64,000 nucleotides of DNA from Paenibacillus sp. (GCA_017512705.1 JAFWEX010000074.1:60418-124417); one strand, 5' to 3'. Counted from the first letter of the stretch, positions 25,925-34,369 are shown. Numbers and translations are program-made. Notes: generated from the sequence alone by a model not told the origin.

Positions 25925-26191
25925 TAAGCTCGCTTTCTCACAATTTTGAAATCTATCGCAACTGTAGAATACGACGCCCCGATAGAGAGGCTGAGAAGCT
26001 AACAATCGCATCTTTTTTGTGTGTAACTCGACAATTAATAGTAGGACGGCTAAATCGAAAACATTTTTTGTTTTTGTCAGCAACAGAATAAAAGGCTATA
26101 GGGATTGTTACTGTGAAAGAAATAACTCTGGTGACCACCAGTTAACATATAACAGGTAGGGAACGTATATGGCTAGCCACCTGCCCTCTAA

Positions 26192-26299
26192 CAAACGAAA
26201 CCGCTGATCTATTTACGGAAAAATGGATATTACATTGAAATGTTTAATGAGGTACATGGTGGAATCCTGAATCTATGGTATTCTTACGAAATTATTTGA
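26192..26299 (+). pseudogene. 3' remnant of a toxin-like gene
   Basis: 35 open codons ending at TGA 26297, reading ...LIYLRKNGYYIEMFNEVHG then G-I-L-N-L-W-Y-S-Y-E-I-I. The frame is closed by TAA at 26189 and has no start. It ends 13 bases before the ATG of an orphan immunity-type gene, where a toxin's C-terminus would be expected, so it may be the last piece of a lost toxin. Speculative. Confidence 0.35.
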
Positions 26300-26312
26300 G
26301 AGGTAGATGGAT

Positions 26313-26759
26313 ATGGAGTTTGAGTTGTTTTTATTTTCAACTTATGAAGCAGAGGATATCGCTAAAATGTTGATTGATTCGGATGCAACCTTAGATTTTG
26401 AAATGAAGGTGTATGAAGGTTCTAGAGTATACATTGGTTGTGAATTTTTTTCAATGAATATTGAAATAGAAGATATATCAGACTTGGGATTTATAATGGA
26501 TAACTATGGTCTAAAATTAAACTTATGCATAGATTTTCAGGTTTATAATAAGACGTTTAGTACAGGAGTTATGCATATGTTAGAAACCATAGGTAAAATT
26601 TTGTCACAAATTCAAGGTGATATATTACTGTTAAGTAATAATTCAACACAAGTATTGAGAAGAGAGAAAGAAGTTTTATATGTAAATAATATGGAAGAAT
26701 TTTCCGAGTTCCCGTTCGATGCACTTAAAATCGCTTATAAAGAAACCGAACTAATGTGA
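26313..26759 (+). CDS. Orphan immunity protein, SitI3-like
   Basis: 148 residues. ATG 26313 is preferred over 26307: GAGAGG lies 9 bases upstream, and it aligns the protein (MEFELFLFST) with its paralogue at 29398 (MDFEMFLESN). Shared motifs are E-I-E-D-I-S-D near residues 50-57 and D-I-L-L-L-S-N-N-S-T-Q-V-L-R-R-E near 107-122. The late L-L-L-x-x-N-x-x-x-x-L-L-R-R pattern reminds me of SitI3-type immunity proteins. No full toxin gene stands before it, so it is probably an orphan kept for protection against siblings. Confidence 0.55.
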   Translation: MEFELFLFSTYEAEDIAKMLIDSDATLDFEMKVYEGSRVYIGCEFFSMNIEIEDISDLGFIMDNYGLKLNLCIDFQVYNKTFSTGVMHMLETIGKILSQIQGDILLLSNNSTQVLRREKEVLYVNNMEEFSEFPFDALKIAYKETELM

Positions 26760-26811
26760 AAAAATTATTAGTATAGGTGTTTTAGGGTTTAAGGTGGGCT
26801 ATATCCATTTC

Positions 26812-26950
26812 CGAATGAGTTCATCAATAAACCAATACACATATAACCTATGTTATACCCGTATGAGGATTTCGTCATATTGTTTGTACGCAAATCAAAT
26901 GCTTTAATTTTATAACCTAAATAACGCTATTCCGTTACGTTAAACAGGTG
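26812..26950 (+). repeat. Immunity-cassette spacer repeat, copy B
   Basis: Degenerate copy of the 25751-25877 spacer ending in CTAAATAACGCTATTCcGttacGTTAAACAGGTGAGG. Here the repeat's ACAGGT is followed by a ribosome site and a gene instead of the terminator hairpin. Confidence 0.6.
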
Positions 26951-26952
26951 AG

Positions 26953-27597
26953 GTGATTCTTCTGAAGACATTTGGAGATAAAAACAAATTTTCCATTCAA
27001 TATGCGCTTGGAGTTAATTCTTTTAATGAAACCAGCTTAATTGGTGAAACATGGGGGAAGTTTGAATTATGGGTTCATGGCATAGACATCTGCCGATATA
27101 AAACAGAGGATAGCGTAACTACCTATCAGTGGAATTTATTATACATTGTCGAATGGTTAAGCGAAAATCTCAGGTACATAGTGGGTGAAAAATCATTCCC
27201 TCTCCCTGTTGAAGGTCAACATTCACTTGAACTTCTGGAGAATTGCTTATTGTTTGAATCAGACAACGATGATGAATTTGATGTGTGGTTTGATACAAAG
27301 CAAGAATGGGAGTTTAAACACTCTTGGTTTTCGAATAGAGGTGGTTCTTTTTTACCTGATGTATTTTTTAGAAGGGTTAACGATAAAATAGAGATTGCTT
27401 GGGATAATGAATCAACTTACTCAGCGGAAGGGATAACATTTATTAATCCAATTGGTTTGGAATATATTCCAATTGATACATTTGAATCTACTATCAAAAG
27501 TTTCATTGAAGATTTCTTAGAGAATCTTCTGCAAAATTCTAAAAACAAATTTGAAGCAGAAGAAGTTTGCCAAAAAATAAAGGAATTAATTAGCTAA
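26953..27597 (+). CDS. Hypothetical acidic protein, probable orphan immunity gene
   Basis: About 214 residues, soluble, strongly acidic and rich in Trp (for example W-F-D-T-K-Q-E-W-E-F-K-H-S-W-F, then G-G-S-F-L-P-D-V-F-F-R-R). The GTG at 26953 partly overlaps the likely ribosome site AGGTGAGG, so the true start may be a few codons later (ATT 26956 or CTG 26962). It lies between immunity-type genes and shares their base composition. I recognise a conserved-looking S-x-R-G-G-x-F-L-P-D-x-x-F-R-R block but cannot name the family. Role inferred from context only. Confidence 0.5.
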   Translation: MILLKTFGDKNKFSIQYALGVNSFNETSLIGETWGKFELWVHGIDICRYKTEDSVTTYQWNLLYIVEWLSENLRYIVGEKSFPLPVEGQHSLELLENCLLFESDNDDEFDVWFDTKQEWEFKHSWFSNRGGSFLPDVFFRRVNDKIEIAWDNESTYSAEGITFINPIGLEYIPIDTFESTIKSFIEDFLENLLQNSKNKFEAEEVCQKIKELIS

Positions 27598-27709
27598 CTG
27601 TTTCTTGTGATAAAGGGCCTACGTAGTATCGAAGGAATAAAAGACTGAATTGTTGAGAAATAAACTGCATCACGACATAAAAATCCATCTTAATGGTAGA
27701 TGCGATAGT

Positions 27710-27745
27710 AACCTTGAAAGGCTCTATAGCCTTCAAGGTTTTTAT
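27710..27745 (+). terminator. Intrinsic terminator
   Basis: AACCTTGAAaGGC pairs with GCCTTCAAGGTT (one bulge) around TCTATA, followed by TTTATTTGTTTTT. It ends the 26953 transcript; nothing else is seen between 27598 and 27872. Confidence 0.85.
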
Positions 27746-27872
27746 TTGTTTTTGAGCTGCCAGAGTCTAAAATACTAGGACTGGATATTGTTGCAGAAAA
27801 AAAGTCACTGAGCGCGGTAAGCAAGAAACAATTCAATAAACTGACAGACCCAATGAGGAGGTTGTAAAAAAA

Positions 27873-28358
27873 GTGAGCTCAATAATAATTTAAAAAAAGA
27901 TAGAGCATTTTGTTCCCGAGAAAGCTATCGAGGATTTTAAGAAGGCAGCGGATAAAGCGAATATGTATTGTATTTTATTGAAACTTAAATATGATGGAGA
28001 TATGTTTTTATCCGGAGAAGGGACACTTTCAGAGGTAGACGAATTCGCTTTTAAAAGTACAGTAAATGAAGGACATTTGAAATATTTCACTTTTAATGTA
28101 AATCAGATCGAAGAAGATTCTCTAGGCAGTTTTACATGGCTTACTCAGGACGAGAATTACTTTTGAGCATTAGACATTGAAAATATAAAAAGTGACCAAT
28201 ATGAATTTATTTACAGTTTTGTAGTAGAGTATTTTAAAGATAATCCAGAAGATTGCCTATGGTTTGATGATGCCAAGTGGTACTACACTGCTGATGATAT
28301 CTTTAGACTTAGTCAAAGGCCATATAATCCAAAGTGGTGTAGCGAAAAAAATATATAA
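27873..28358 (+). pseudogene. Immunity gene with two in-frame stop codons
   Basis: GTG 27873 (GAGGAGG 12 bases upstream) opens a frame of exactly 162 codons, the same length as the intact gene at 28724-29209. It is interrupted only by TAA at codon 7 and TGA at codon 98 (28164). Between and after the stops the frame is coherent, for example W-F-D-D-A-K-W-Y-Y-T-A-D-D-I-F and N-P-K-W-C, aligning with W-I-E-D-N-W-F-Y-T-I-E-D-L-E and D-N-E-W-C of the intact paralogue. A paralogous immunity gene recently inactivated by nonsense changes. Confidence 0.75.
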
Positions 28359-28442
28359 ATTAAGAGGGTAGAGAATGAGTGAGTTTATCATCATTACAAC
28401 CAACAAACCAAACACTAAACAATAAATACTTGATAAACTTTC

Positions 28443-28487
28443 AAAAGTTCTTTCCCACCTGATTTAGGAAAGGAATGAGCTTTTTTT
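28443..28487 (+). terminator. Probable intrinsic terminator
   Basis: AAAGTTCTTTCC pairs imperfectly with GGAAAGGAATGAGCTTT, followed by a run of seven T. Confidence 0.45.
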
Positions 28488-28618
28488 GCGTGTCCAGAAT
28501 CAAAGAGAAACAAAATGATTGGCAGAACGTGAACAATAAGGCTAGAATGTTGGCAAAATCATTACGTTGGACACTGATTCGTATAGGATACGGACTATGG
28601 TATAGAAACCGCAAGGGT

Positions 28619-28674
28619 CGACATCGAAGAGTTTGTTAATGAGCAGAAAAAGCAGCTAGAAGAGGGCGAGTCGG
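28619..28674 (+). repeat. 56-bp fragment of the toxin gene (pre-toxin region)
   Basis: These 56 bases match 24673-24728 of the intact WXG100 toxin gene with two mismatches; the source encodes D-I-E-E-F-V-N-E-Q-K-K-Q-L-E-E. The match begins and ends abruptly. It is a scrap of a displaced toxin cassette just before an orphan immunity gene. The remainder of 28359-28723 holds no gene. Confidence 0.8.
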
Positions 28675-28723
28675 AGCAAATAGTTGTTCATTCTTTAGTT
28701 GAATTAGGTGAGGGATTAATATA

Positions 28724-29209
28724 ATGGGAATTTCAGCTTTTTTATTGTTTAGGCAGGGTGAAAGTATCTCAGCAAGTGATTTATTAATAAGTATTAGAGA
28801 AATATGTGATAAGTATGGGCTATACTTTTCTAACAATTATGACGAGTATGATGAAACTGGAAAATTAAAGTTCTGCTCAATTTATTTTAGTGACATTCCC
28901 TTTGAAGACGATTATTCAAGGCAAATAGCTTGGAATTTGTATGATGAGCCCTATAACTTTCAAAATGTAGACTTTAAATGGGATGTTTCCAAGAGTCAAT
29001 ATTTTAAGGCGTTAGTGTCTGAAGATTTCTATGAGAATGAAGATTTATTATTTAAAATACTTTATGGAATTCTAATAGTATATCCATCTGCAAAAATATG
29101 GATTGAAGATAATTGGTTTTATACAATAGAAGATTTAGAAAAAATCAAAAGTAAACCATTTGACAATGAATGGTGTTATAAAGATCCAAAAGATTTCACA
29201 CGAGATTAA
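28724..29209 (+). CDS. Orphan immunity-type protein, intact paralogue of the 27873 pseudogene
   Basis: 161 residues, acidic and rich in Phe/Tyr/Trp, with no signal peptide or membrane segment. ATG 28724 follows GGTGAGGG by 10 bases. The C-terminal half shares W-x-x-D-x-W-F-Y-T-x-x-D-L and W-C-Y-K-D-P-K-D-F with the pseudogene at 27873. The toxin-gene fragment 50 bases upstream supports membership of the same toxin-immunity locus. Toxin target unknown. Confidence 0.6.
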   Translation: MGISAFLLFRQGESISASDLLISIREICDKYGLYFSNNYDEYDETGKLKFCSIYFSDIPFEDDYSRQIAWNLYDEPYNFQNVDFKWDVSKSQYFKALVSEDFYENEDLLFKILYGILIVYPSAKIWIEDNWFYTIEDLEKIKSKPFDNEWCYKDPKDFTRD

Positions 29210-29223
29210 ATTGCTTTCATAAG

Positions 29224-29268
29224 ACAGGTCGACTATGTACAGATAACACCATGATTGGCCTTTCTTAT
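29224..29268 (+). terminator. Terminator ending cassette C (degenerate)
   Basis: ACAGGTCGACTATGTACAGAT...ACCATGATTGGCC is a diverged copy of the hairpins at 25878 and 29982, followed by a pyrimidine-rich TTTCTTATTTTCG. Confidence 0.5.
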
Positions 29269-29397
29269 TATTTTCGTTTTCTTCCGGTTTATCAAAAAGA
29301 ATCACAACAGCAATCCAAACGGAATTTAAAGAACTTGCAAGAATTATTAATTGTGGTTGACGATAAAATCACACGGATATTTGGGGGATAGATATGC

Positions 29398-29871
29398 ATG
29401 GATTTTGAAATGTTTTTAGAATCTAATTTAAGTTGTGAATCACTAGCAGAAGTTATTGAAAGAATAATTATTAACATTGTGAACGAAAAGGTTTCCATTC
29501 ACAATGATGAGGAAGAAATAGTTATTGGAACGAAATATTTTTCATTGGCTCTTGAAATTGAGGATATTTCGGACATAAATTTTGTTAGAAACCATTATGA
29601 CTTAGATGTTAATTACTGCATCAGGGGTCAATTATTTGGTAGTACCTTTTATCAAGGACTAGAAGCTTTGATTAAAGTTATAGGCGAGTTTATGAAACAA
29701 AGTGGTGGGAATCTGTTGTTGTTAGAAAATGGTTCAGATCAGCTACTTAGAAAAGAGAATGGTCAGTTAATTGTCAATAGTGATTTGAATCAACACCAGA
29801 TAAAGTACTTAACCCCAAGTCTACTTAGTTTACTGGATCATACTTATATCGAAAGGAAATTGAAAAATTAG
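29398..29871 (+). CDS. Orphan immunity protein, SitI3-like paralogue
   Basis: 157 residues. ATG 29398 follows GGGGGA by 10 bases. It is a diverged paralogue of the gene at 26313: both begin M-[DE]-F-E-[LM]-F-L, carry E-I-E-D-I-S-D, and have N-L-L-L-L-E-N-G-S-D-Q-L-L-R-K-E near residues 100-116. As with its paralogue, no complete toxin precedes it. It is followed by a cassette spacer and a strong terminator, the right-hand end of the toxin-immunity locus. Confidence 0.55.
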   Translation: MDFEMFLESNLSCESLAEVIERIIINIVNEKVSIHNDEEEIVIGTKYFSLALEIEDISDINFVRNHYDLDVNYCIRGQLFGSTFYQGLEALIKVIGEFMKQSGGNLLLLENGSDQLLRKENGQLIVNSDLNQHQIKYLTPSLLSLLDHTYIERKLKN

Positions 29872-29879
29872 AGTGGACA

Positions 29880-29981
29880 TCCGACTTAAACGGATTACCC
29901 AGTGCCGAAGGACTAATCATTAAACTAGTAGCATACTTAACCTTTACGTATAACTTGAATAACGTTAAAAAGTTACATAAA
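29880..29981 (+). repeat. Immunity-cassette spacer repeat, copy D
   Basis: Diverged relative of the spacers at 25751 and 26812 (…AACCTTTACGTATAACTTGAATAACG…), placed between an immunity gene and the same ACAGGTC hairpin as copy A. Confidence 0.45.
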
Positions 29982-30028
29982 ACAGGTCAGTTATGGTCAG
30001 ATACCACCGTAATTGACCTGTTTTTTTG
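29982..30028 (+). terminator. Terminator ending cassette D
   Basis: ACAGGTCA pairs with TGACCTGT, with ATGGT/ACCACCGT inside, followed by TTTTTTTG. Same hairpin type as 25878-25924. The 140 bases up to the next gene show no feature beyond a likely promoter region. Confidence 0.75.
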
Positions 30029-30172
30029 TTAGCTTTATTTTTTCGGGGCTACCAAGACTATAGTTCTTTTTATTGGGCAGTGGTCATAGTTATTCGCACA
30101 CTCTCCACATGTGCTAATGACATAGTATAGGGCATATATACGGTGTTTACTCGCATAAGGAGTGTGACGACT

Positions 30173-31129
30173 TTGAAGCATAGGAAGAAAGTAAAAACGA
30201 CTCTTCACCCTTTAAGAACGAGACATTTTTCATCGAAACGCTCTAACAATAACCTGAGAAAACGCAGGAAACGGAATGCGTTGCGTAAAGCTTTGAGGAA
30301 AAAACGATGTGCTGCAAAGCAGCGTTTAAGAAGACAAAAAAAAGCATCTTGTAATCACAAAATCATTGCATTCCCTAGAAGGATGGGCATTAACCGCACC
30401 TGTTCTAAGCCCAATTTTGATTTTGTCCCAGTTAAACTAGAAAAAACAAAAGCAATCCGTTTTCCTGAAATGCAAGAACTAGCAGGAGAGCAAAGGGCTC
30501 AAGGCTTGGTTGGCCCTCGGGGTGAGCAAGGTGAAGCAGGCAGTGTGGGAGTACAAGGTGCCGTTGGTGCTCGTGGCGAACACGGTGAACCGGGAGGCCC
30601 TGGAGCACAAGGCCCGATCGGCCCTCAAGGTGTGCCAGGTGAACAGGGACCTCCCGGATCACAAGGACCCGCGGGCCCTCGCGGTGAACGGGGTGAACCG
30701 GGAAGTGCGGGAGCACAGGGCCCGATCGGCCCTCAAGGTGCAACCGGTGAACAGGGTCCTCCCGGATTGCAGGGTCCGACGGGACCGCAAGGTGAGCAAG
30801 GCCCGCCGGGCAGTATATCCGGAATTCAGATCACTCCTTTGTCAGCTCGTTACTTCTATTTCCCCGAGATAGATTTGGATTTATCGAACTCGGTTACGAT
30901 TCCAGTAGGGGATTTCGTTGATGATGAAGGCGGGAGTGTCTCCGAATTTGCAGGAATCGGGAAGAACAGTTATTACAATCTTTATATTAATGGGATCGTA
31001 CAACCTGGTAACTCTTATATGTTAACTGCGGATCGTTTATTTATTCCGCCTCAAAATGGTGTGCTATTTGCTGAAACACCCATCATCATTGAGATCATTC
31101 AATTAACAGCCGTAATCTCGAATATTTAA
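30173..31129 (+). CDS. Collagen-like protein with basic N-terminus and DUF4183-like C-terminal domain
   Basis: 318 residues. The first 80 are extremely rich in Lys/Arg (for example [17 protein letters not shown]). Then come 34 uninterrupted G-x-y triplets (about 114-216) with an internal repeat of about 36 residues, and a globular C-terminus with [13 protein letters not shown], typical of DUF4183 domains in spore-surface proteins of Bacillales. TTG 30173 is chosen from TAAGGAG 10 bases upstream; GTG 30164 and 30143 are alternatives. The G-x-y region should form a triple-helical stalk with the DUF4183-like domain as its trimer tip, as in exosporium filaments. The neighbour at 31212 shares the tip domain. 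Confidence 0.8.
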   Translation: MKHRKKVKTTLHPLRTRHFSSKRSNNNLRKRRKRNALRKALRKKRCAAKQRLRRQKKASCNHKIIAFPRRMGINRTCSKPNFDFVPVKLEKTKAIRFPEMQELAGEQRAQGLVGPRGEQGEAGSVGVQGAVGARGEHGEPGGPGAQGPIGPQGVPGEQGPPGSQGPAGPRGERGEPGSAGAQGPIGPQGATGEQGPPGLQGPTGPQGEQGPPGSISGIQITPLSARYFYFPEIDLDLSNSVTIPVGDFVDDEGGSVSEFAGIGKNSYYNLYINGIVQPGNSYMLTADRLFIPPQNGVLFAETPIIIEIIQLTAVISNI

Positions 31130-31211
31130 AAATGGTTATATCACCTCTTACCTCTGCCTTCACTACTCTCAAATCTACTACATATATTATGTCAGGTAGG
31201 AGGTGAGAAAT

Positions 31212-31496
31212 ATGCCACTGGTTACCCCCTTTCAGAATAGCTTGAGATTCGCTGCGACCATTGGTGATGGAACAGGCACTGGTGCGACATTTGCGATTGC
31301 TGCGACGGCTTTTACCAATGATGCTGGTACAGCTGCAACTGCTTTTCCGGGCACCTTTAATTATTACAATCTTTATATTAATGGTCTTATGCAAACAGCA
31401 GACACATCCTCGGTTTCGACTACTACACTTACGATCCCTGGAGGAGATGCATTGAATGATGGTACTCCAATTGTCGTACAGTTTGTAGTGTCATAA
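31212..31496 (+). CDS. DUF4183-like surface protein
   Basis: 94 residues, essentially one DUF4183-like domain. [13 protein letters not shown] (about 53-65) is nearly the same as [11 protein letters not shown] in the preceding collagen-like protein. The N-terminal half is Ala/Thr/Gly-rich. ATG 31212 follows AGGAGG by 8 bases. It probably packs with the collagen-like protein on the spore or cell surface. A terminator follows 34 bases later. Confidence 0.75.
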   Translation: MPLVTPFQNSLRFAATIGDGTGTGATFAIAATAFTNDAGTAATAFPGTFNYYNLYINGLMQTADTSSVSTTTLTIPGGDALNDGTPIVVQFVVS

Positions 31497-31530
31497 GGAT
31501 TGGTTGAATGGATTTTTAAAAACATTGTGT

Positions 31531-31560
31531 GGCTTCTATCTTTGATAGGAGTCTTTTTTT
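31531..31560 (+). terminator. Intrinsic terminator
   Basis: GGCTTCTATC pairs with GATAGGAGTC (two G-U pairs) around TTT, then TTTTTTT. Confidence 0.85.
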
Positions 31561-31690
31561 ACTCTATACTAATTCACCGTGCGGACGTTGATGTGTTGAT
31601 GGATCTGCTACACTTAGTTGGAAAGAAAAAAGGGGTTTTACCATAAAACGTTCATGTTAAGGAGCGGATCTCTATATTTTTAAAATCCTT

Positions 31691-31738
31691 TGTCACACGA
31701 AGAGCTGGATTGGTGTTATACCGTGTGAAGATGAGGGG
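31691..31738 (+). repeat. Leader repeat of ECF module, copy 1
   Basis: TGTCACACGAAGAGCTG...GTGTTATACCGTGTGAAGATGAGG, nearly identical to 34454-34500. It contains the inverted repeat TCACACG-N22-CGTGTGA. It lies directly before the sigma factor start, so it likely holds the module's promoter or operator. Between 31561 and 31690 nothing else is seen. Confidence 0.7.
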
Positions 31739-32329
31739 GTGACCATTCTGGACAGGCTGAGCACGAAATATAGAACAGAACTAGATCAGATCGAGATGTT
31801 GGTCAGGAGAACGAAAGAAGGAGATAAAGAGGCTTTTGATGAGATCATCAGGCACTTTGAAAAACCGATGTATATCTATTGCTATCATATGCTTAGAAGC
31901 AAAGAAGAAGCAGAGGATGCTCTTCAAGAAATTTTTATCAAGGTCTATGAACGGATCAGGAAGTATCAACCCACAGTTTCCTTCTCAGCTTGGGTATATA
32001 AAATCGCTTACCACTATTGCCTTAATCAGATTAGAGGTAAAAAACGCTGGTATAAATTTTTGGAACGCTATAAGCACGTTCAAACCCATACTCGAGAGAA
32101 TGAGAGTACTCTCCTGATCCAAGATCAGATGAGACTGCTAACAGCAGAGGAGAAACATATCGTACTTCTTCGAATTATTTATTTGTATAACTTTAATGAA
32201 ATTAGCGAGATGATGAACCTCAAGCCAGCTACAGTCCGCAAAAAATACGAGCGCATTCGCAAGAAGCTACAGGTCGAGAATATGGATGAAGGAGGTACAC
32301 AACATGCATCGTTTGCCAAATTCAACTAA
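31739..32329 (+). CDS. ECF-family RNA polymerase sigma factor
   Basis: 196 residues with region 2 (E-A-F-D-E-I-I-R-H-F-E near residue 35; EEAEDALQEIFIKVYERI for -10 recognition; FSAWVYKIAYHYCLNQIR) and region 4 (LTAEEKHIVLLRIIYLYNFNEI ending in K-P-A-T-V-R-K-K-Y-E-R-I-R-K-K-L). The sequence is unusual in that GTG 31739 sits within the GAGGGGG ribosome-site run, so the start could be a few codons later. The 3' end overlaps the anti-sigma gene by 26 bases. It probably directs its own operon. A decayed second copy lies at 34501. Confidence 0.88.
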   Translation: MTILDRLSTKYRTELDQIEMLVRRTKEGDKEAFDEIIRHFEKPMYIYCYHMLRSKEEAEDALQEIFIKVYERIRKYQPTVSFSAWVYKIAYHYCLNQIRGKKRWYKFLERYKHVQTHTRENESTLLIQDQMRLLTAEEKHIVLLRIIYLYNFNEISEMMNLKPATVRKKYERIRKKLQVENMDEGGTQHASFAKFN

Positions 32330-33305
32330 CCCTGCTGAATTCAATCAGGTAGAACGAGAAATTCTAGGAACGGAAACGCCAGAGAATAGCTTCAGCCGAC
32401 AGATCATACATCGAATTGAAGAGAAAGAGAGAAGTAGTTTACGAGTTAGGCGAGGATTTGTTAGAAAAACAGGCATTACAGCTGCGGTGTTAGCTTCAGT
32501 GATTTTGTTTGGTACCTTCCTGTCTCCGGCTATGGCTAAAGTTATTCAAAACCTGCCGTTATCGGAGCATGTGAGAATGTTCGTTGCGCAATTAGGTCTG
32601 AACAGTGAGAATATTTTCTCACAAGCGAGCTTTGAGAACATTCCAGATGAGGAATTCAAATACCAGTTATTACACATGTGGAATGAAGCTTTTCAAACCA
32701 ATAGTGATCAAGTGGATCACATCAGATTTTTCCACCCTTCGGAAAGTGAGATTATCGTCCAAATGAGCGATGAGACGGGTGCCTTGTACATAAGCAATGG
32801 ACAGTGGACCCATGCTAAGCAGCGTGTTGAGGAACACGAGGTTCCCGAATCTGTAAAAACGGCTGCTGATCAGGCTATGGACAAGGTAGGAGATCTTGGA
32901 GATAGCATTCGTTCCGTTGAACAAAAAATTCTACAGCCTGGACATAAGCCTATGTACACATTTTGGTATGCAACGAAGCAAGGAACCATTGAGATGGATG
33001 TGGAGGAGGGGACGAATCGCATTATCCGCTTGTTTGCCGAGCCTCTATCGGAGCGGTTTTATAAAATCAACAGTGCTGACGACCGACGTTTACTGGTCGA
33101 GAAAACGAAGGATCTGGAGCTTAGCCGGTTGCAAAAAAAGGCAATGGAGCAAGCTAAAGTGTGGATGAATCTGGACTTGTCGGATTATGAGGTGATTCGC
33201 CCGGACTCTCCGTTCAATATGCTGAAGTTTACCAAAGACGGCTTTCCTACGGTGAACGCATCCTTCACTTCAGAAGCGGTATTCTATTACTTCGAAATTC
33301 AGTAG
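32304..33305 (+). CDS. Membrane anti-sigma factor of the ECF module
   Basis: 333 residues. ATG 32304 follows AAGGAGGT; the frame is open further upstream without a start site. A cytoplasmic N-terminus of about 45 residues precedes one membrane helix (about 52-70: T-A-A-V-L-A-S-V-I-L-F-G-T-F-L-S-P-A-M-A) and a long extracytoplasmic domain. The overlap with the sigma gene and the topology fit an anti-sigma factor that holds the ECF factor at the membrane. The C-terminal about 100 residues share a layout with the two secreted proteins at 33338 and 35106: L-D-L-S-D-Y-E-V followed by L-K-F-T-K-D-G versus L-D-L-S-G-Y-N-V followed by V-F-T-K-K-G, so they are related. Confidence 0.75.
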   Translation: MHRLPNSTNPAEFNQVEREILGTETPENSFSRQIIHRIEEKERSSLRVRRGFVRKTGITAAVLASVILFGTFLSPAMAKVIQNLPLSEHVRMFVAQLGLNSENIFSQASFENIPDEEFKYQLLHMWNEAFQTNSDQVDHIRFFHPSESEIIVQMSDETGALYISNGQWTHAKQRVEEHEVPESVKTAADQAMDKVGDLGDSIRSVEQKILQPGHKPMYTFWYATKQGTIEMDVEEGTNRIIRLFAEPLSERFYKINSADDRRLLVEKTKDLELSRLQKKAMEQAKVWMNLDLSDYEVIRPDSPFNMLKFTKDGFPTVNASFTSEAVFYYFEIQ

Positions 33306-33337
33306 TTTAATCATGATAAGAAAAGAGGATGATATAC

Positions 33338-34369
33338 ATGACAAAGATGACAAAAACCAAAATAATTCTGCCCATTCTAGGTGGGATGCTGCTGTTCGGG
33401 GCGGCTGTAGTCCCAAATTGGGGTGTGCTATATGCAGCTCCAAAGAAAGAGAGCAGTATCACTAAGATAACGGATGCTCAGCAAAAGGCTCTGGAAATTG
33501 CTAAAGCCAAAATTAAGGAGATTACCGGAAATGATTATGAAGTTGTTGCCGCTGGGAACGACAAAAGCACTATGAAATTCAAAACTAAAAACAATAAATC
33601 TGACAGTATTTTAGTATCCTCCAAGGGTGAGATTGCTCATTTGTCTCTAACCTTCAGCTACAAAGACCTGAAAGAGACAAAGCTCAAGGAGCAGCTGGAC
33701 AAGGCATGGACCGAGCTGTTCCCTAATGAAGATGAATCGCTGCAAAATGTCACTGTTAATATGTTTACAGGCATGGCTACTGAGGTGAAGGCTTCGAATT
33801 CCAAGGGAATGATCGGTTTGAAGGACGGAAAGCTGATATATGGGGGTTGGTATGCTAAGGAGAAGGAGATATCACCTGATGCGTTAGAGGCAGCAGATCA
33901 AGTCTTGAAGCGCATTGGCAAAGGGCTTACCAAAACCGGACGGGACTTAAAGGTCGTAGTAAAAAGACCGGGCGAGTCATCGGTGTATGGCTTTGAATAT
34001 ACGACGAACAAGGGAAAGGTACGGATTGACATCGAAGAGAAATCGCTCGTACCGGTAAGAGTTAGCATGGATGAGAAAATTCTGTCAAACGGCAAGAAAC
34101 AAGCGTACGAAGCTGAGCAAAAGAAGATCAACAGCCTCGATATCAACAAATTGGGTAAAGCAGCAAAACAAGAGGCCAAGACCATTATGAAGCTGGACCT
34201 GAGCGGGTACAACGTTGCAAAAGATAAATATCGAAATGATGTACTTGTCTTTACGAAGAAGGGAGCGCCAGAGGTACAGATTGGTTTTACCGGCAATGGC
34301 TCTTTCCACACGTTCTTCATCTCGAAATACCACAGAATTGTGCTACCTACAGACCCTGTAAAGCTGTGA
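33338..34369 (+). CDS. Secreted protein of the ECF module, copy 1
   Basis: 343 residues, with a signal peptide (about 1-34: basic start, ILPILGGMLLFGAAVV, cleavage near L-Y-A-A). The mature part is Lys/Glu-rich with two related halves, each holding an A-K-x-x-x-x-x-L-D/T-G-x-x-Y-x-V segment (ITGNDYEVV near 62; LDLSGYNVAKDKY near 285), like PepSY-type repeats. ATG 33338 lies 10 bases after AGAGGA. Homologous to the extracellular half of the anti-sigma protein, so it may be a soluble ligand or decoy for the same signal. A close paralogue (about 40 substitutions) lies at 35106. Confidence 0.7.
   Translation: MTKMTKTKIILPILGGMLLFGAAVVPNWGVLYAAPKKESSITKITDAQQKALEIAKAKIKEITGNDYEVVAAGNDKSTMKFKTKNNKSDSILVSSKGEIAHLSLTFSYKDLKETKLKEQLDKAWTELFPNEDESLQNVTVNMFTGMATEVKASNSKGMIGLKDGKLIYGGWYAKEKEISPDALEAADQVLKRIGKGLTKTGRDLKVVVKRPGESSVYGFEYTTNKGKVRIDIEEKSLVPVRVSMDEKILSNGKKQAYEAEQKKINSLDINKLGKAAKQEAKTIMKLDLSGYNVAKDKYRNDVLVFTKKGAPEVQIGFTGNGSFHTFFISKYHRIVLPTDPVKL

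Noticed and set aside
25751-30028. Possible CRISPR array, because of repeats spaced by unique sequence
   Set aside because: Repeat copies are long, diverged, few and separated by genes; no short identical repeats with uniform spacers and no cas genes.
30432-30743. ORFs in the other frames of the collagen-like repeat
   Set aside because: By-products of the G-x-y repeat; only the frame with G-x-y triplets flanked by conserved domains is real.
31690-31721. SigA promoter TTGTCA/TTATAC before the first ECF gene
   Set aside because: Spacing of 20 bases is too long, and copy 2 lacks the first T; only the inverted repeat is reported.
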